Shown: positions 1-10,181 of the stretch, piece after piece | Layout: every line of letters starts with the position of its first letter | Numbering within the stretch: the stretch's first letter is position 1 | Assembly: GCF_000497045.1 (NCBI RefSeq) | Contig: NW_015961981.1 | Coordinates: forward strand, 622,401-686,400 | Direction of reading: 5' to 3' | DNA: 64,000 nt | Source: Kalmanozyma brasiliensis GHG001 | Lineage: Eukaryota; Basidiomycota; Ustilaginomycetes; Ustilaginales | The notes under the pieces: generated by a model | Seen by the model: the letters and a program-made list of their open reading frames with translations, nothing else | Databases searched by the model: none | What the model was told of the DNA's origin: nothing | Program-made: the position numbers and the translations under genes

Positions 1-106
1 CATACTGGGCAGCAGCACCGAAGCCTTGCTTCTTGGGAGGGAGATTGCCGAGGTTGAGCACCGTCCTTGCGGCGGGCTTGGCGGAGGGGTGATTGCGGTC
101 AGCCAT
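1..106 (-). CDS. 5' end of an unidentified protein gene (partial)
   Basis: The minus strand has an ATG at 106 followed by an open frame of 35 codons that runs off the left window edge. The visible N-terminus starts MADRNHPSAKPAARTVLNL and continues with a Pro-Lys-Lys-Gln stretch and an alanine run. The composition is basic and non-hydrophobic, so there is no signal peptide or membrane segment in the visible part. I do not recognise the family and too little is present to assign a function. An intron could begin just outside the window. The long gene-free stretch to the right fits a promoter for this leftward gene. Confidence 0.5.
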   Translation of the reverse strand, partial: MADRNHPSAKPAARTVLNLGNLPPKKQGFGAAAQY

Positions 107-1561
107 GATTGCGACAAGCGACGGGGGGATGGGATGGATGGAGGTGGACGGGAGGGAAGATGCGGGATAGGCTCAGAAGAAGCAAGACGGCGTGGGAAAG
201 GGAAAGGGTGCTCTCGAGAAAGCACGAACTCGGCGCTCGAACCACGTTCAGGGACAGAGAAGCGCAAAGTGACACAGCGGACCTGCCGGAGAGGCTATTT
301 TGTGGTGCGTCTATGCGAACATGTATCATCGGAAGCACTCGTTCCAACTCAGCGAAGCCATTCGGGCGGACCGATGTAGAAGGCGGCCCGCCCGCTTAGC
401 GGATGCCAAGGCTGATCGCTCTATCGTCACACGCCGGCCAGCTCTCGGAAAAGGTCTGTGACTGTGTAGAGCGGGTGCGTGTTTGTCTCGGATGGGCCAG
501 CAGGATCACAGCTGACCGGCTCGATTGCAAGCCTGCAGGAGGCGTACAGCCAAGATCCGGAGAGTGAGCGGTGCTCCAGATCGGATTCGAATCTTTCTGG
601 CTGTGACACGCGGAGATCAAAGCCATCGACTGGCAACGTGTCCTTCCAGCTGGACCCCTTTCGAAAGACTGCCGCCCATCCATCCTGATGGCCCTTGTCC
701 CTGACGTTCATTGTTAGCCTTGATCCGCCCAGTAGATCTGTATCGACCCTATATCATCACGCTATGAACGCAATCTCGAACAAGCTCACTCGATGCAGAG
801 CTGGTCCATGCGCGCCGGCACGACCCTTTGGCGGAATTTCAAGCTCTCTCTCAGGGCGGTGCTACGCGGGGTGACTGAGCAGCGTTTTGCAATTTTCTAT
901 TTTGCGAGACGTGTTGCTTGCTGAGCCCACGTCATTCAGCAGCGATTGACAGATCTCCGACCGTGGGCTCTGTTTCCCTTTTGCGTGCCACGCGAGGCGG
1001 CTGCGTTGGGCCCTTGGGTCTCGCTTAGCCTGTTGGGTTCCTTGCGCAAGCTTGCTATCCACCGTCTTGGATTCATTTCCTTGCTTTCGACAGTCAAATC
1101 TTGAGCACGGTCTGTCTGTAAGGCTTTGGGCTTCCTGCTCCTCCTATGCTTTGTGATGAGACGTGACCACGTGGGCGCGGCAGTGATGCGCTTATTCTGT
1201 CACGGGTTGGAATCGGAGGGATGGCTGACGAGCTTGTCTTTCAACGGACAGCGTCGAAGCTGTCTCGAGCAACCATATGGCACCTTACAAGCCGCTCGAG
1301 TCGACGCATAGCAACTTGAAGGCGACTTTGGATGTCTGCCATGACAACATGCCGCCGGTCATCTGGAGCCGGTTGAGATGCAACCTCCCACAAACCGATC
1401 AGCCCGATCTGATTCGATCCAAAGGTGACCGGCGATGTAGGCCTGCTCCACGGCACAACCCAAGCTCGACGCATGTGCTTGTTAGTGCATGCTTCAGATG
1501 CATTCTCTCGCTCGATAGCTGCTTTCCTTGGATAGCATGTGCATCGTATTGCAATCCCACT
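107..1561. other. Intergenic region, no gene seen
   Basis: About 1.45 kb lies between the start of the leftward partial gene and the 3' end of SFT2. Short ORFs occur on both strands, but none has a recognisable domain or a plausible exon structure. I see no tRNA-like cloverleaf or repeat. Confidence 0.5.
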
Positions 1562-2296
1562 TCAAATCGGCAACAGCGACGCTCCTCCACGCAACAACAT
1601 GCTCGCGCCGTACCGCAACGTCGTCGTTCCACCCGGAAAGTACGCCGCCAGATAGGTCAGCAGCGCACCGATCTGCACTATCGCAAAAACAACCGTGGGC
1701 AGCATCTTGCGTGGTCCCACCGCAAAGTAAACCGTGAGTGCGAGCGATGAAAAGTAGGCGATCGAAAAGGGCAGTCGCTCCTTGCTGCAGATGTGCTTGA
1801 GATGCGCCAGGGGACCCGAGAGGATCGAGAAGCCAATCATGAAGAGCATACTGCCGAGCGAGAAGGCGAGCGCGAACTTTTGCGGTCGAAGCGCCAGGAT
1901 GGGCGGAGAGAGAAAGATGAAGCTGAAGAAGAAACACACTGCTGCGCCGGCGAGACATGCGAGAAAGCCGAGGAATCTGTGGCAGATCGACATGCGAGGC
2001 AAGTATCAGCAGTCAGTACATCATCAAGCTTGCTGTTGCTTCCACATCGCTGGTCAAACTGCATCTGACGACGTTGCAACTCACCTCTCCCATCGACTCA
2101 AGCTGAGATATGCCTCCTCTTCGTTGGTGCGCTCGTTGGACCGTAATGGCACATAGCCAGAGATGCTATTTGTGATGGTCGAGAGGTAGCTCGTCGGTCC
2201 AGTGGATGCGTTCTGTGGCCGAGAGTCGTCTGTTCTCCCTTGCGCCCATCGAAAGCCCGACAGCTCGGAGCGGTAGTTGGATTCGGTCGACGCCAT
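1562..2296 (-). CDS. SFT2: Sft2-type vesicle transport membrane protein
   Basis: Four-helix Golgi/endosome membrane protein of the SFT2 family, which in yeast acts in retrograde endosome-to-Golgi vesicle fusion with the syntaxin Sed5. There are two exons on the minus strand: 2296-2085 and 1976-1562. The 108-nt intron (2084-1977) has a GTGAGT donor and a CACAG acceptor and joins a soluble N-terminus to RFLGFLACLAG, the start of the first membrane helix. The 208-aa product is close to the roughly 215 aa of yeast Sft2. It has four hydrophobic stretches in the C-terminal 140 residues, with the polar loop LAHLKHICSKERLPFS between helices 2 and 3. I chose the ATG at 2296 because its context (GCCATGGCG) is much stronger than that of the in-frame ATG at 2302. 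It is divergent from CCT6. Confidence 0.88.
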
Positions 2297-2821
2297 GGCC
2301 ATATATTGAGGTTGCCGTGCTGCGATTGTACCGGACCTGTGTTTGGCAGGATGTCCTTTCGGTCACTGCTGTTGAACCTTGTCTGTGGAGATACGATGAT
2401 TTGCGTCTGGATGGGTATGCGCGATAGATGGTGGCTATGATGAGAGCTTCGGATGGTGTTGTGTTGTTGCACTGCGTGAATGTCAGGGTCCAAGTGAGTG
2501 TTGCAGTTGAGGCTATGTTCTCGTGCGAATGATTTAGCCTCTGATTTTGAGTGTGAGAAGAAAGGTGGAAAAAAGGTTCCTCGCGCTTCGAACACCACAC
2601 CGCGCACTCGATGCTTCTGTCTCTGGCTCAGCCTGCAAAGACCAACACCAGCCAGTCGCGCACGCACATCTTCATTTCTGCGGAACACCCTTTCTTCCAG
2701 CCCTTCAACGATTCCTCCTCTTGGCCTACAACGAACTTCTCACATCAGGCAGTAACAGTCAGGAAGGCGATAAGATCCAACACCCACTAGCACACAGCCG
2801 TCCGGCCGTACACACCACACT
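2297..2821. promoter_or_regulatory. Divergent SFT2/CCT6 intergenic region
   Basis: 525 bp separate the two start codons and must hold both promoters. The segment before CCT6 is rich in C and A, as is usual for 5' leaders of strongly expressed fungal genes. I see no clear TATA box or repeat. Confidence 0.4.
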
Positions 2822-4525
2822 ATGTCGGCCATCGAGCTGATCAACCCAAGAGCCGAGTCCGTCCGTCGGACGCAGGCGCTGCAGGTCAACACTGCCGGTG
2901 CCATCGGTCTCGCCCAAGTCGTGCGCTCCAATCTCGGCCCTCGCGGTACCATCAAGATGCTCGTCGACGGCTCGGGCAATCTCAAGATGACCAAGGACGG
3001 CAAGGTGCTTCTCACCGAGATGCAGATTCAGAACCCCACCGCCGCCATGATCGCGCGAACCGCCGTTGCCCAGGACGAGCAGTGCGGCGATGGCACCACC
3101 TCTGTCGTGTTGCTGGTCGGTGAGTTGCTCAAGCAGGCCGAGCGCTACATTCAGGAAGGCGTCCACCCGCGTGTCATCAGCGAAGGCTTCGATGTTGCCA
3201 AGACCGGAGCGCTAAAGTTCCTCGAAGAGTTTAAAAAGTCTCCCGAAATGGACCGTGCTACCCTGGTGAAAGTGGCCACCACCTCGCTCTCCACCAAGCT
3301 GCACGCCAAGCTCGCGACGCAGCTCGCCGCCGACATTGTCGATGCGGTGCTCGCCATCAAGCCCGCCACCACCTCCACCGTCGAGGTGCCCGCCCCTACC
3401 GCCGACGGCAGCAGCGAGAGCGTCAGCGAGTGGAACATCAAAGACCCCATCGACCTGCACATGGTCGAAATCATGAAGATGCAGCATAAGACCGAGACCG
3501 ACACCCAACTCGTGCGCGGGCTCGTGCTCGATCACGGCGCTCGACACGCCGACATGCCCAAGCGCGTCGAAAACGCCTACGTGCTCACCCTCAACGTCTC
3601 GCTCGAGTACGAAAAGACCGAGGTCAACTCCGGGTTTTTCTACTCTTCGGCGGAACAGCGCGAGAAGCTCGTCGAGTCCGAACGTCGGTTTGTCGATGCC
3701 AAGCTGAAGAAGATTGTCGAGTTGAAGCAGGCGGTGTGCGATGCGCCGACCGAGGGGAGCAACGAGAAGAAGAAAAACTTTGTCATTTTCAACCAGAAGG
3801 GCATTGATCCTATGTCGTTGGACATTTTGGCCAAGAACGGGATTCTGGCGCTGCGACGCGCCAAGAGGCGCAACATGGAGCGCCTGCAGCTGTGCTGCGG
3901 TGGTGTGGCGCAGAATTCGGTCGACGACCTCAGCCCGAACGTGCTGGGTTACGCCGGGTTGGTGTACGAACACACGCTCGGCGAGGAGAAGTACACCTTT
4001 GTCGAGGAGTGCAAGGATCCCAAGTCGGTTACGATTCTCATTAAGGGTCCGAATGCGCATACCATGTCGCAGATCCAGGATGCGGTGCGCGACGGCCTGC
4101 GTTCGGTCAAGAACGCCATCGAGGACACAACGCTCATCGCCGGCGGTGGCGCCTTCGAAATTTCGGCTGCACACCATCTTACGACCGAGATCAAAAAGTC
4201 TGCGAAGGGCCGGGCCAAGTTGGGTGTCCAAGCGTTTGCAGATGCGCTGTTGGTGATCCCAAAGACGCTCGCGTCCAACTCTGGGTTTGATGTGCAGGAC
4301 TGCCTGGTGGCGCTGCAGGACGAGGCGAGCGAGGGCAACGTGGTGGGACTGGACGTGCAGACGGGCGAACCGATGGACGCGATCAGCCAGGGCGTCTGGG
4401 ACAACTACCGCGTCAAGAGGCATATGCTCCACAGCTCGGCCGTTATTGCGAGCAACCTGTTGAGCGTCGATGAGATTCTTAGGGCGGGAAGGAGCAGTTT
4501 GAAGAACGAGGGGCCCATGGGTTAG
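2822..4525 (+). CDS. CCT6: T-complex protein 1 subunit zeta (CCT6)
   Basis: Zeta subunit of the hetero-oligomeric cytosolic chaperonin TRiC/CCT, which folds actin, tubulin and WD40 proteins with ATP hydrolysis. It is a single exon of 567 aa; family members are about 530-560 aa. Group II chaperonin hallmarks are present in order: [14 protein letters not shown] near residues 36-49, the nucleotide-binding [20 protein letters not shown] near residues 84-103, and the C-terminal ATP-site segment with [11 protein letters not shown] near residues 505-515. The zeta-type N-terminus ([19 protein letters not shown]) distinguishes it from the seven paralogous subunits. The apical domain carries a modest polar insertion with a Glu-Lys-Lys-Lys stretch near residue 315. 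The start ATG directly precedes the conserved N-terminus. It is convergent with the mitochondrial carrier gene downstream. Confidence 0.97.
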   Translation: MSAIELINPRAESVRRTQALQVNTAGAIGLAQVVRSNLGPRGTIKMLVDGSGNLKMTKDGKVLLTEMQIQNPTAAMIARTAVAQDEQCGDGTTSVVLLVGELLKQAERYIQEGVHPRVISEGFDVAKTGALKFLEEFKKSPEMDRATLVKVATTSLSTKLHAKLATQLAADIVDAVLAIKPATTSTVEVPAPTADGSSESVSEWNIKDPIDLHMVEIMKMQHKTETDTQLVRGLVLDHGARHADMPKRVENAYVLTLNVSLEYEKTEVNSGFFYSSAEQREKLVESERRFVDAKLKKIVELKQAVCDAPTEGSNEKKKNFVIFNQKGIDPMSLDILAKNGILALRRAKRRNMERLQLCCGGVAQNSVDDLSPNVLGYAGLVYEHTLGEEKYTFVEECKDPKSVTILIKGPNAHTMSQIQDAVRDGLRSVKNAIEDTTLIAGGGAFEISAAHHLTTEIKKSAKGRAKLGVQAFADALLVIPKTLASNSGFDVQDCLVALQDEASEGNVVGLDVQTGEPMDAISQGVWDNYRVKRHMLHSSAVIASNLLSVDEILRAGRSSLKNEGPMG

Positions 4526-4720
4526 TAGCTTTGCACAAGATCGTTAGGAGACACACAGCGACGCTTGGCAAATGGCAAAAGAAACATTGCCAACCGCGAT
4601 TGCGATGAGACCGTGAGAATGCTTGCTTGAGCTCAGTCGCACAGACGGACGTGCTTGTGAATGAGTGTATTCATCGTCATATGTAGCGCTTCCTTCCGCT
4701 TCCCCGTTCTTGACAAGCCA

Positions 4721-6052
4721 TCAATGCTTGTTCGTCTCCTCCCCACTCGTAAGATGCAAATCATCCATGTGCACCTCCAAGAACCCCTTGACCGCCTCGT
4801 AGGTCAAAAAGCTGGTCCCGATACTCGGTGCGACCTTCAACAAATTCGGCAACAATCCCCTGTATAGCCCCGTAACGCCTTCGGCCTTGACAATGTTCTG
4901 GATCGCGTTGAGCGCGTTTTTGTCCTTGTAGCCCAACTTTTCCTGGCTATCCTTCATGCCTGCGACCTGCATTCGTCGTCGCAACACGTCGAGGGGGTAT
5001 GTGAGGGTTTGGGAGATGGAGCCTGCTAGGGCGCCACAGGCGAGCTTCATCAGAGCGGAAGGTTCGCCGTCTGCCGGAGTGATGCGTTTCCTCGCCGCCT
5101 CGTAGAAGTAGAAATTGAGTGCGACGTAGGGGGCCACGCCGACGCTGGTTGGAACACAACCACGGTATAGACCCCTCACACCGCCTTCTTCGCGATACAC
5201 CTGTTTGGTCATGCTCCAAATACCCGGTACCGCTTTTTGTCGTGCTGCAATCTGCTCTCTCAGCAGTTCTGCCGAAACCTTCTTCGTCGTTGCACCAACC
5301 TCGCTCTTGGCCTCATTGTACATGTTGGCACTAGCAATGCTGATCCTACTCCTGACCAAATCCAACGGATAGGTACTCACCACGCTGGCAATACCAGCCA
5401 CAGCCCCCGCCGTGAGCCGCCTAACCACGTCCAATTCGCCATGCTCCGGTCGCAACCACGTCTTGCACATCTCGTACGTGGTGAACTGCACAGCGGAGTA
5501 GGGGGCGATACGCAAACAGTTGATGCCGTTGCCTCGCATGAAACCGGCAAAGCCCTCTTCTTGCCACATCTTGACCAGGCCCGTCCAGACGCCGTTGTAG
5601 GCGCGATTGCGTTTGTTGGCCGAAGATTGCGGTTGGACCTGCATGATGATCTTCAGGCGTTCGAGGGGGGAGACGACGGTGCGGGATGTTGCACCTGCTG
5701 CACCGCCCGCGACGAAGTAGGTGATTAGGAAGGCGTGCGAGGTTCCGTGCGAGTGGTCCGTTGAGGAGGTGGTGTTGGAGGTGTCGTTGGAGGATGGAGA
5801 GTGCACCTGCTCGTACGCTTTAGCCCGCGCGAGGTCTGTTGGTGTCAAAGAGTCGGTCGCGGCGGAGGGACGGCCAGTGGAGCGCATGCGCAATATTGGC
5901 GGCCTGTCGCATGGTGTGGTGGTTTGGCCGGCAAGCGAGACGAGCGCAGACGCTGAATCGAGGAAGCTCTCGAGCGTCGAGGCGGATGTTGAGGCTTGGC
6001 TTGAGCGCGTGAGCGTGGCCATCGGCCGTGTTGGGTCCGTCGCTACCGCCAT
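4721..6052 (-). CDS. Mitochondrial carrier, YPR011C-like (probable APS/PAPS carrier)
   Basis: SLC25-family carrier of the inner mitochondrial membrane with three carrier repeats. The Px[DE]xx[KR] signatures read PLERLK, PLDLVR and PLDVLR. Segments such as FVAGGAAGATSRTVVSPLER and GVAPYVALNFYFYEAARK match the yeast YPR011C subfamily, which transports adenosine 5'-phosphosulfate and 3'-phospho-adenosine 5'-phosphosulfate; the exact substrate is an inference from that resemblance. The frame is open beyond the left-most ATG, but the upstream codon is GTG, so I start at 6052, where the ATG has G at -3 and G at +4 (443 aa). An alternative ATG lies at 6022. The first 110 or so residues are Ser/Thr-rich and look disordered. 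The gene is intronless. Confidence 0.85.
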   Translation of the reverse strand: MAVATDPTRPMATLTRSSQASTSASTLESFLDSASALVSLAGQTTTPCDRPPILRMRSTGRPSAATDSLTPTDLARAKAYEQVHSPSSNDTSNTTSSTDHSHGTSHAFLITYFVAGGAAGATSRTVVSPLERLKIIMQVQPQSSANKRNRAYNGVWTGLVKMWQEEGFAGFMRGNGINCLRIAPYSAVQFTTYEMCKTWLRPEHGELDVVRRLTAGAVAGIASVVSTYPLDLVRSRISIASANMYNEAKSEVGATTKKVSAELLREQIAARQKAVPGIWSMTKQVYREEGGVRGLYRGCVPTSVGVAPYVALNFYFYEAARKRITPADGEPSALMKLACGALAGSISQTLTYPLDVLRRRMQVAGMKDSQEKLGYKDKNALNAIQNIVKAEGVTGLYRGLLPNLLKVAPSIGTSFLTYEAVKGFLEVHMDDLHLTSGEETNKH

Positions 6053-7383
6053 GACTGCGAGGAAAGCGGCTGTGGTGAGATCGAAGCAGATGCTATAGTG
6101 GTGATGTGAGCATAGCACTGGTTGTGTCTATGATGTCGTCGAGGATTTGACGCTGCTTTTGCCTGCTTGATCGAGAAAAGGTCTTGGAATCTCAACGCCG
6201 TGAGAGTGCAGCGCGTGGGACGTGTGTGAGGTTGCTTGACGTTGCGCGTGACGATGCGTGAGAAGATGCGAGCGACGACATGAGCGTTGCGAGAAGAAAG
6301 CACGACTGAAGAGGTTGATGAATGTCTTGTGTGTCCCAACTCGGATCGGCAGTGACTCGCTCGGAAGTGACCGGTTAAATCGCGCTTTTTAGTGATTTGA
6401 GCGTGTGACGGTCTGGATGCGGTCCGCTGCCGTCTTTTCGGAAATGCTCCTCCGTCTGCCTCTCGATAGGATCGTCGATCCGGCCGTTGTCGAAGATGTT
6501 CGCAGAGCTGCACGATCGAATGCAATGTGCAGCAACGGTACGCTGCGTTGTTGAAGCTAATCGTTCGTGCGGTCGAGGGGTCGTTCCGAGCTGTCGAAGT
6601 CCGAAGAATAGCGTTGAGTTGGGCGTGCCGTTCAAGATCGGGAAACCAGACGAGAAGGTACGTCCTCGATGTCACTTGGAGCAGCAAAAGGGTGTGTCGA
6701 CAAGACAGATGCAGGTTGATCTCGTCACCGGCTTGTCACAGGGGTAAGCGACGTCGATCTGCACCTGTCAGTTCGAGCTATATACCCGGGGAGGAACAAC
6801 ACTTTTCACAAACACACTTCCCGGGGAGGAGTCACGTCACACCTTGACACCGGCCTGCTCGCTCGCTTGGCCGTTGTCGTGTGGGGTTGCTCACGCCGGA
6901 CACACACCGGCCCTTTTCAGGCAAGGACGAGGTGGGAACCCTGATCCGGACAGGAATGCCTTTCGCTTTGCCGGTGAAAGCGAGTTGAAGCTCCACTTTG
7001 GCGCTTACCGATCCCTTCCGAGTCGAAAGTCGGATCACCGATTTGGAATAGAATTGCAGGCCGATCTACAGCATGTCTCCTCCTCCTCATCACACATGCG
7101 GCTTCGACTTGGATTCCCCCGTGCTTGCCGTCAACAATCTTAAAGTACAGCCATCGAGAATGTTTGAATGCACACACGACACCGGCCACACAACAATGCT
7201 TTCGTGAGAATGTCTTGCTTTCGCATGGTTGCCCGTCTCCTGGTGTATCAGGAGAACAAGGCGGTGATCTTTCGACCAGTGGTTTTGGGTGTGGTAAATA
7301 CAAGTGATGAAAGCATCACAAAGAGAGTCTGAGTGTGAAATGCAATGCCGAGAAAACGTAGACCAGGGGATGGGAGAACACCA
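6053..7383. other. Intergenic region upstream of the carrier gene
   Basis: 1.33 kb between the carrier start and the 3' end of RPL21, holding the carrier promoter. The only structure noted is an 11-bp direct repeat CCCGGGGAGGA near 6786 and 6827, listed separately. No coding gene is recognisable. Confidence 0.4.
6786..6837. repeat. Direct repeat CCCGGGGAGGA, two copies
   Basis: Two identical 11-bp copies are about 41 bp apart (start to start), each containing the palindrome CCCGGG. The core CCGGGG fits the degenerate CreA/Mig1 consensus SYGGRG, so a pair of glucose-repressor sites is possible. That role is inference only. Confidence 0.4.
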
Positions 7384-8708
7384 TTAGATGTAGGTGTCGT
7401 AAGCCTGGGGGGCGAGGGTCTCGGGGGCGTTGCCCTTCATGGAGAGGGTGAAGGCGGTGCGGGGAGCGGTGGGGAGACGCTTGAGCTGAACGCGCTCGCC
7501 CTTGGCCTTGGCCTCCTTCTTGAGCTCGGCGTTGCGCTTGACACGCTGCAGGAAGTCATCACGGCACTTGGAGTGCTTGACGTGCTCGATGCGGACGTTA
7601 ACACGCTTCTCGATGTATCGGTTGCCAACCACCTTGTAGATGATGACACCGACAGCTCGTGGGGCAACGTTGAAAACGACACCGGTGCGGCCGTGGTAGT
7701 ACTTGTGGGGCATACCCTTCTGCTCGGCAGCGTTGGCCTTGATGTCGACAATGTCACCGGCGTGGAAAGGTCGCAGGTAGGTCGACAGCTTGATGGGACC
7801 ATGCTGGCGGAACTTCCTCGCGAAGAGGTGGCGAGTGCGCGCCCTGTAACCGAAAGAGTGCTATCGATGGGGTCGAAGGATCGCATTGCGAAGGATAAGG
7901 AATCAGTACGGTGCCGTGTGGGTGCTGCTGTCGAACGTCTGCGATGCAAATAGTCACGTCCATCCTGCATCGTTCAGCAAGGGGTCGGAGGGTGTCGAGA
8001 AGTCGCAGCGGCATGCCAACCAGAATCTCGAGGCTTCGTCTCTCTGAACATGCTGGAGCGTGTCGGTAGCTTGGTGCTAAGGATGGCGGATTGAGGTGTA
8101 GAATGGATCAAGTTGACAATCCGAGGTGAAGCATTTGCCAACTTGATCCACGTCGCCAGTCCACGGAGTTCTAGACCCGCTCGAACTTTGCTGATCCCGA
8201 GCGCTGCAGACTAAAGGCACCAGTCGAGACGTTGATGTGTCAAAGTGTCGTAACCTTCCCGCACGAAGGCTGGCAGTTGTTGGTCGAGCCTTCAGGTCGT
8301 GAGCGACGAGCGTTGAGCGGTAGCGATGATGGATAGGCCGCTAAAGTGTCGAAGTGCTCCGACAATCGCAATCATCTACTCCGAAGTCCTGGTGAGGCTG
8401 CCTGCGTATTCAAAACTGTTGAGATGCCGTCGAATGTCCCGCCTTCTAATACCCGTTGTGTAGGTCCTTAGTTCCTCTGCCTTAGGCTGACCATGCTCCA
8501 GATGAGATCATCGAAGCTTCTCGGACTGCTAGCGCTTCTCCTGCTTGTGTCGACAAATGCCCATGAACATCTGCTGAGAGCCTCCCAACTACCAACTTTT
8601 CCTTCACATGGATAGCTTCCTAGATGCTGCGTGTATAGTCGATGCCGCTGGTCGATGCGAGGATGTGACGTGACGTTGCTGACGTTTGCAAGGTATACTT
8701 ACAGGCAT
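7384..8708 (-). CDS. RPL21: 60S ribosomal protein eL21
   Basis: Cytosolic large-subunit ribosomal protein. Exon 2 (7860-7384) encodes [19 protein letters not shown] onward through the conserved [17 protein letters not shown] and [20 protein letters not shown] segments to the C-terminus [12 protein letters not shown]. It lacks a start codon. A six-nucleotide exon 1, ATG CCT, at 8708-8703 is followed immediately by the consensus donor GTAAGT. Joining it to the ATAG|CAC acceptor gives [10 protein letters not shown], as in other fungal eL21 proteins, and exactly 160 aa, the usual family length. The intron (8702-7861) is 842 nt, very long for this genome. The position just after the start codon fits the intron near codon 4 of yeast RPL21 genes. 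It is divergent from RPS9. The exon 1 call is an inference, but a strong one. Confidence 0.93.
8104..8152 (-). ncRNA. Hairpin within the RPL21 intron
   Basis: The arms 8105-8120 and 8136-8151 are inverted copies matching at 15 of 16 positions around a 15-nt loop. On the RPL21 sense strand the one mismatch is a G-U wobble, and one more G-U pair extends the stem outward. The sense arm reads TGGATCAAGTTGGCAA. It may be a structured intronic RNA, a splicing-control element or a small mobile-element remnant. Function is unknown. Confidence 0.55.
8666..8685. promoter_or_regulatory. Three TGACG motifs just inside the RPL21 intron
   Basis: On the plus strand TGACG occurs at 8666, 8671 and 8680, the last two followed by T (TGACGT, a CRE/bZIP half-site). 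They lie 20-40 nt downstream of the RPL21 start codon. A role as transcription-factor sites is inference. Confidence 0.3.
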
Positions 8709-10181
8709 TGTGAGTTAATGATCTCTTGAGGTGGTGATGGTGACGAGAAGGATGATGATGACGGCCACCTCGAATCGGTTTGCTCAACTCGCGCTGCCTG
8801 GCTACAGTGGACTTGCAGCCCGTCCAATGGCTCTGTGGCTCAGCAGCTGCCTTTCTGGCCTCGCTGGGCGCTCACGAGTTCCGCCAATTCTAAGTCTCTG
8901 CTTCTCACATCGCCGTCTGCTGCCAATCCCAAGCTTAGAATCGGCGCTTTGTGCTCTGCTGCTGCCTAACCAAGTCTGGGCTCGCACCGAGCTGTTTCAG
9001 GCGAGTGCCGAATCTAAAGATTTCGATTCAGTCATTTCAAACGTTTAGGATTTTAACGAGAATACAAAACGGCCCGGCCGAATTTATGAGCAGCTATACC
9101 AGGTCACGTGCAGTTCAGAAAGAATTTCGGTCGCACCAGCTAGCTGCCTGGTGTCGAGAAGACAGTCCTTCGGGCAAGTCGCTGGCTGGCTGGGCCACGA
9201 CATCAGAGAGCGGCTCGCATTCTGAGACCCTCGAAGCCGTGCTGGCTCGAGACAGGCAGACAGCCAGGGCCTGCGAGACTGTGTGAGAGCCAGGACTGGG
9301 TCTAGTTGACAGTTCGTTCGTCGTCGTTTCTACCTTACCGCTCCTCACCACACCCATCAAGGTAAGTCGCACCGAACCGCTTGCGGTCGTGTGCTCGAGA
9401 TATGCCCATGGCGGCCTCGATCCAAGACACACCCCGACGCCAATCGTCGACATAGCCCGCAATGGCAGCTAGGAGGACAGCATTCAACGAAGAGTATCAC
9501 GACACGATGACGATTTGACGATAGCATCAGCAACCGCAACGACCCCACCACCGCAGCATAGATTCGATCAAATACCCATGCACATCCCATATACCCAGCA
9601 GAAACACTTCATTGCTTTCGCCGCATTCAGCATCGCAGGACTTCCAGTCAGGAGCAGAGAATTCTCTGGCAGGCCGATCTTTCGATCGTCAAATGGCTAT
9701 CCTTCCCTTGTTTGCAGGGAGCCGCTAGCAGAACAAACTCGTCCGGGACCGGCGCATCGCCATCACAGCGTACACCGCGCTTTCGACAGACTGTTCGTTC
9801 AGCATATTGCATCACCATCGACTTTAGCACCACCTATCTCCAGCTGGCAGGACGTGTTCGTGCTCTACATCAAGAGTCTGTGCCTCGGGAACGGCTTGGC
9901 AGGACGTGCTTAGTCTAGCACCGTCACGATTCTGTCACCGTTTGTCTGGGATGAGGACGTTAGCACACCAACTTTCCCTGCCTCTTCAGCGCTGGATCAT
10001 CTCGTCATCATCGTATACTCCTCCTGCAGTCCGACACCAAGGGTGACTTGATCGAGGCAACCTGGCATCTCAAGAGCCTCGCCCCTCGCATGCACACATA
10101 GGCAACCTGGTCAATGTATACTGACCTCACTGTTGCCCGCCCTTGTATTCACGTCTGACTTTATTTCTTCCCAAAGACAAA
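8709..10181. promoter_or_regulatory. Divergent RPL21/RPS9 intergenic region
   Basis: 1.47 kb separate the two start codons and must hold both ribosomal protein promoters and 5' leaders. The last 20 nt before RPS9 (pyrimidine-rich, then CCCAAAG before ACAAAATG) resemble a 3' splice site, so a 5' UTR intron is possible. A short exon-like block at 9462-9520 and a hydrophobic ORF at about 9575-9660 were considered but not called. Confidence 0.4.

Larger units (their letters stand above)
7861..8702 (-). other. Long RPL21 first intron
   Basis: 842-nt intron with donor GTAAGT at 8702-8697 and acceptor ATAG ending at 7861; a CTGAT branch-site candidate lies within the last 60 nt. It contains a strong inverted repeat at 8104-8152 and three TGACG motifs near its 5' end. 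I scanned the sense strand for C/D-box snoRNA signatures (RTGATGA with CTGA) and found only poor matches. Confidence 0.8.

Noticed and set aside
7861..8702. C/D-box snoRNA in the RPL21 intron
   Set aside because: The sense strand has only two weak C-box-like GATGAT sites with no correctly spaced D box and no terminal stem. An H/ACA RNA could not be excluded, but the hairpin lacks a clear pseudouridylation pocket.
9462..9913. Possible small spliced gene (MAARRTAFNEEYHD; hydrophobic QQKHFIAFAAFSIAGLPV) between RPL21 and RPS9
   Set aside because: No donor/acceptor pair joined the blocks in frame into a recognisable small mitochondrial protein, and the longest ORF starts at TTG.
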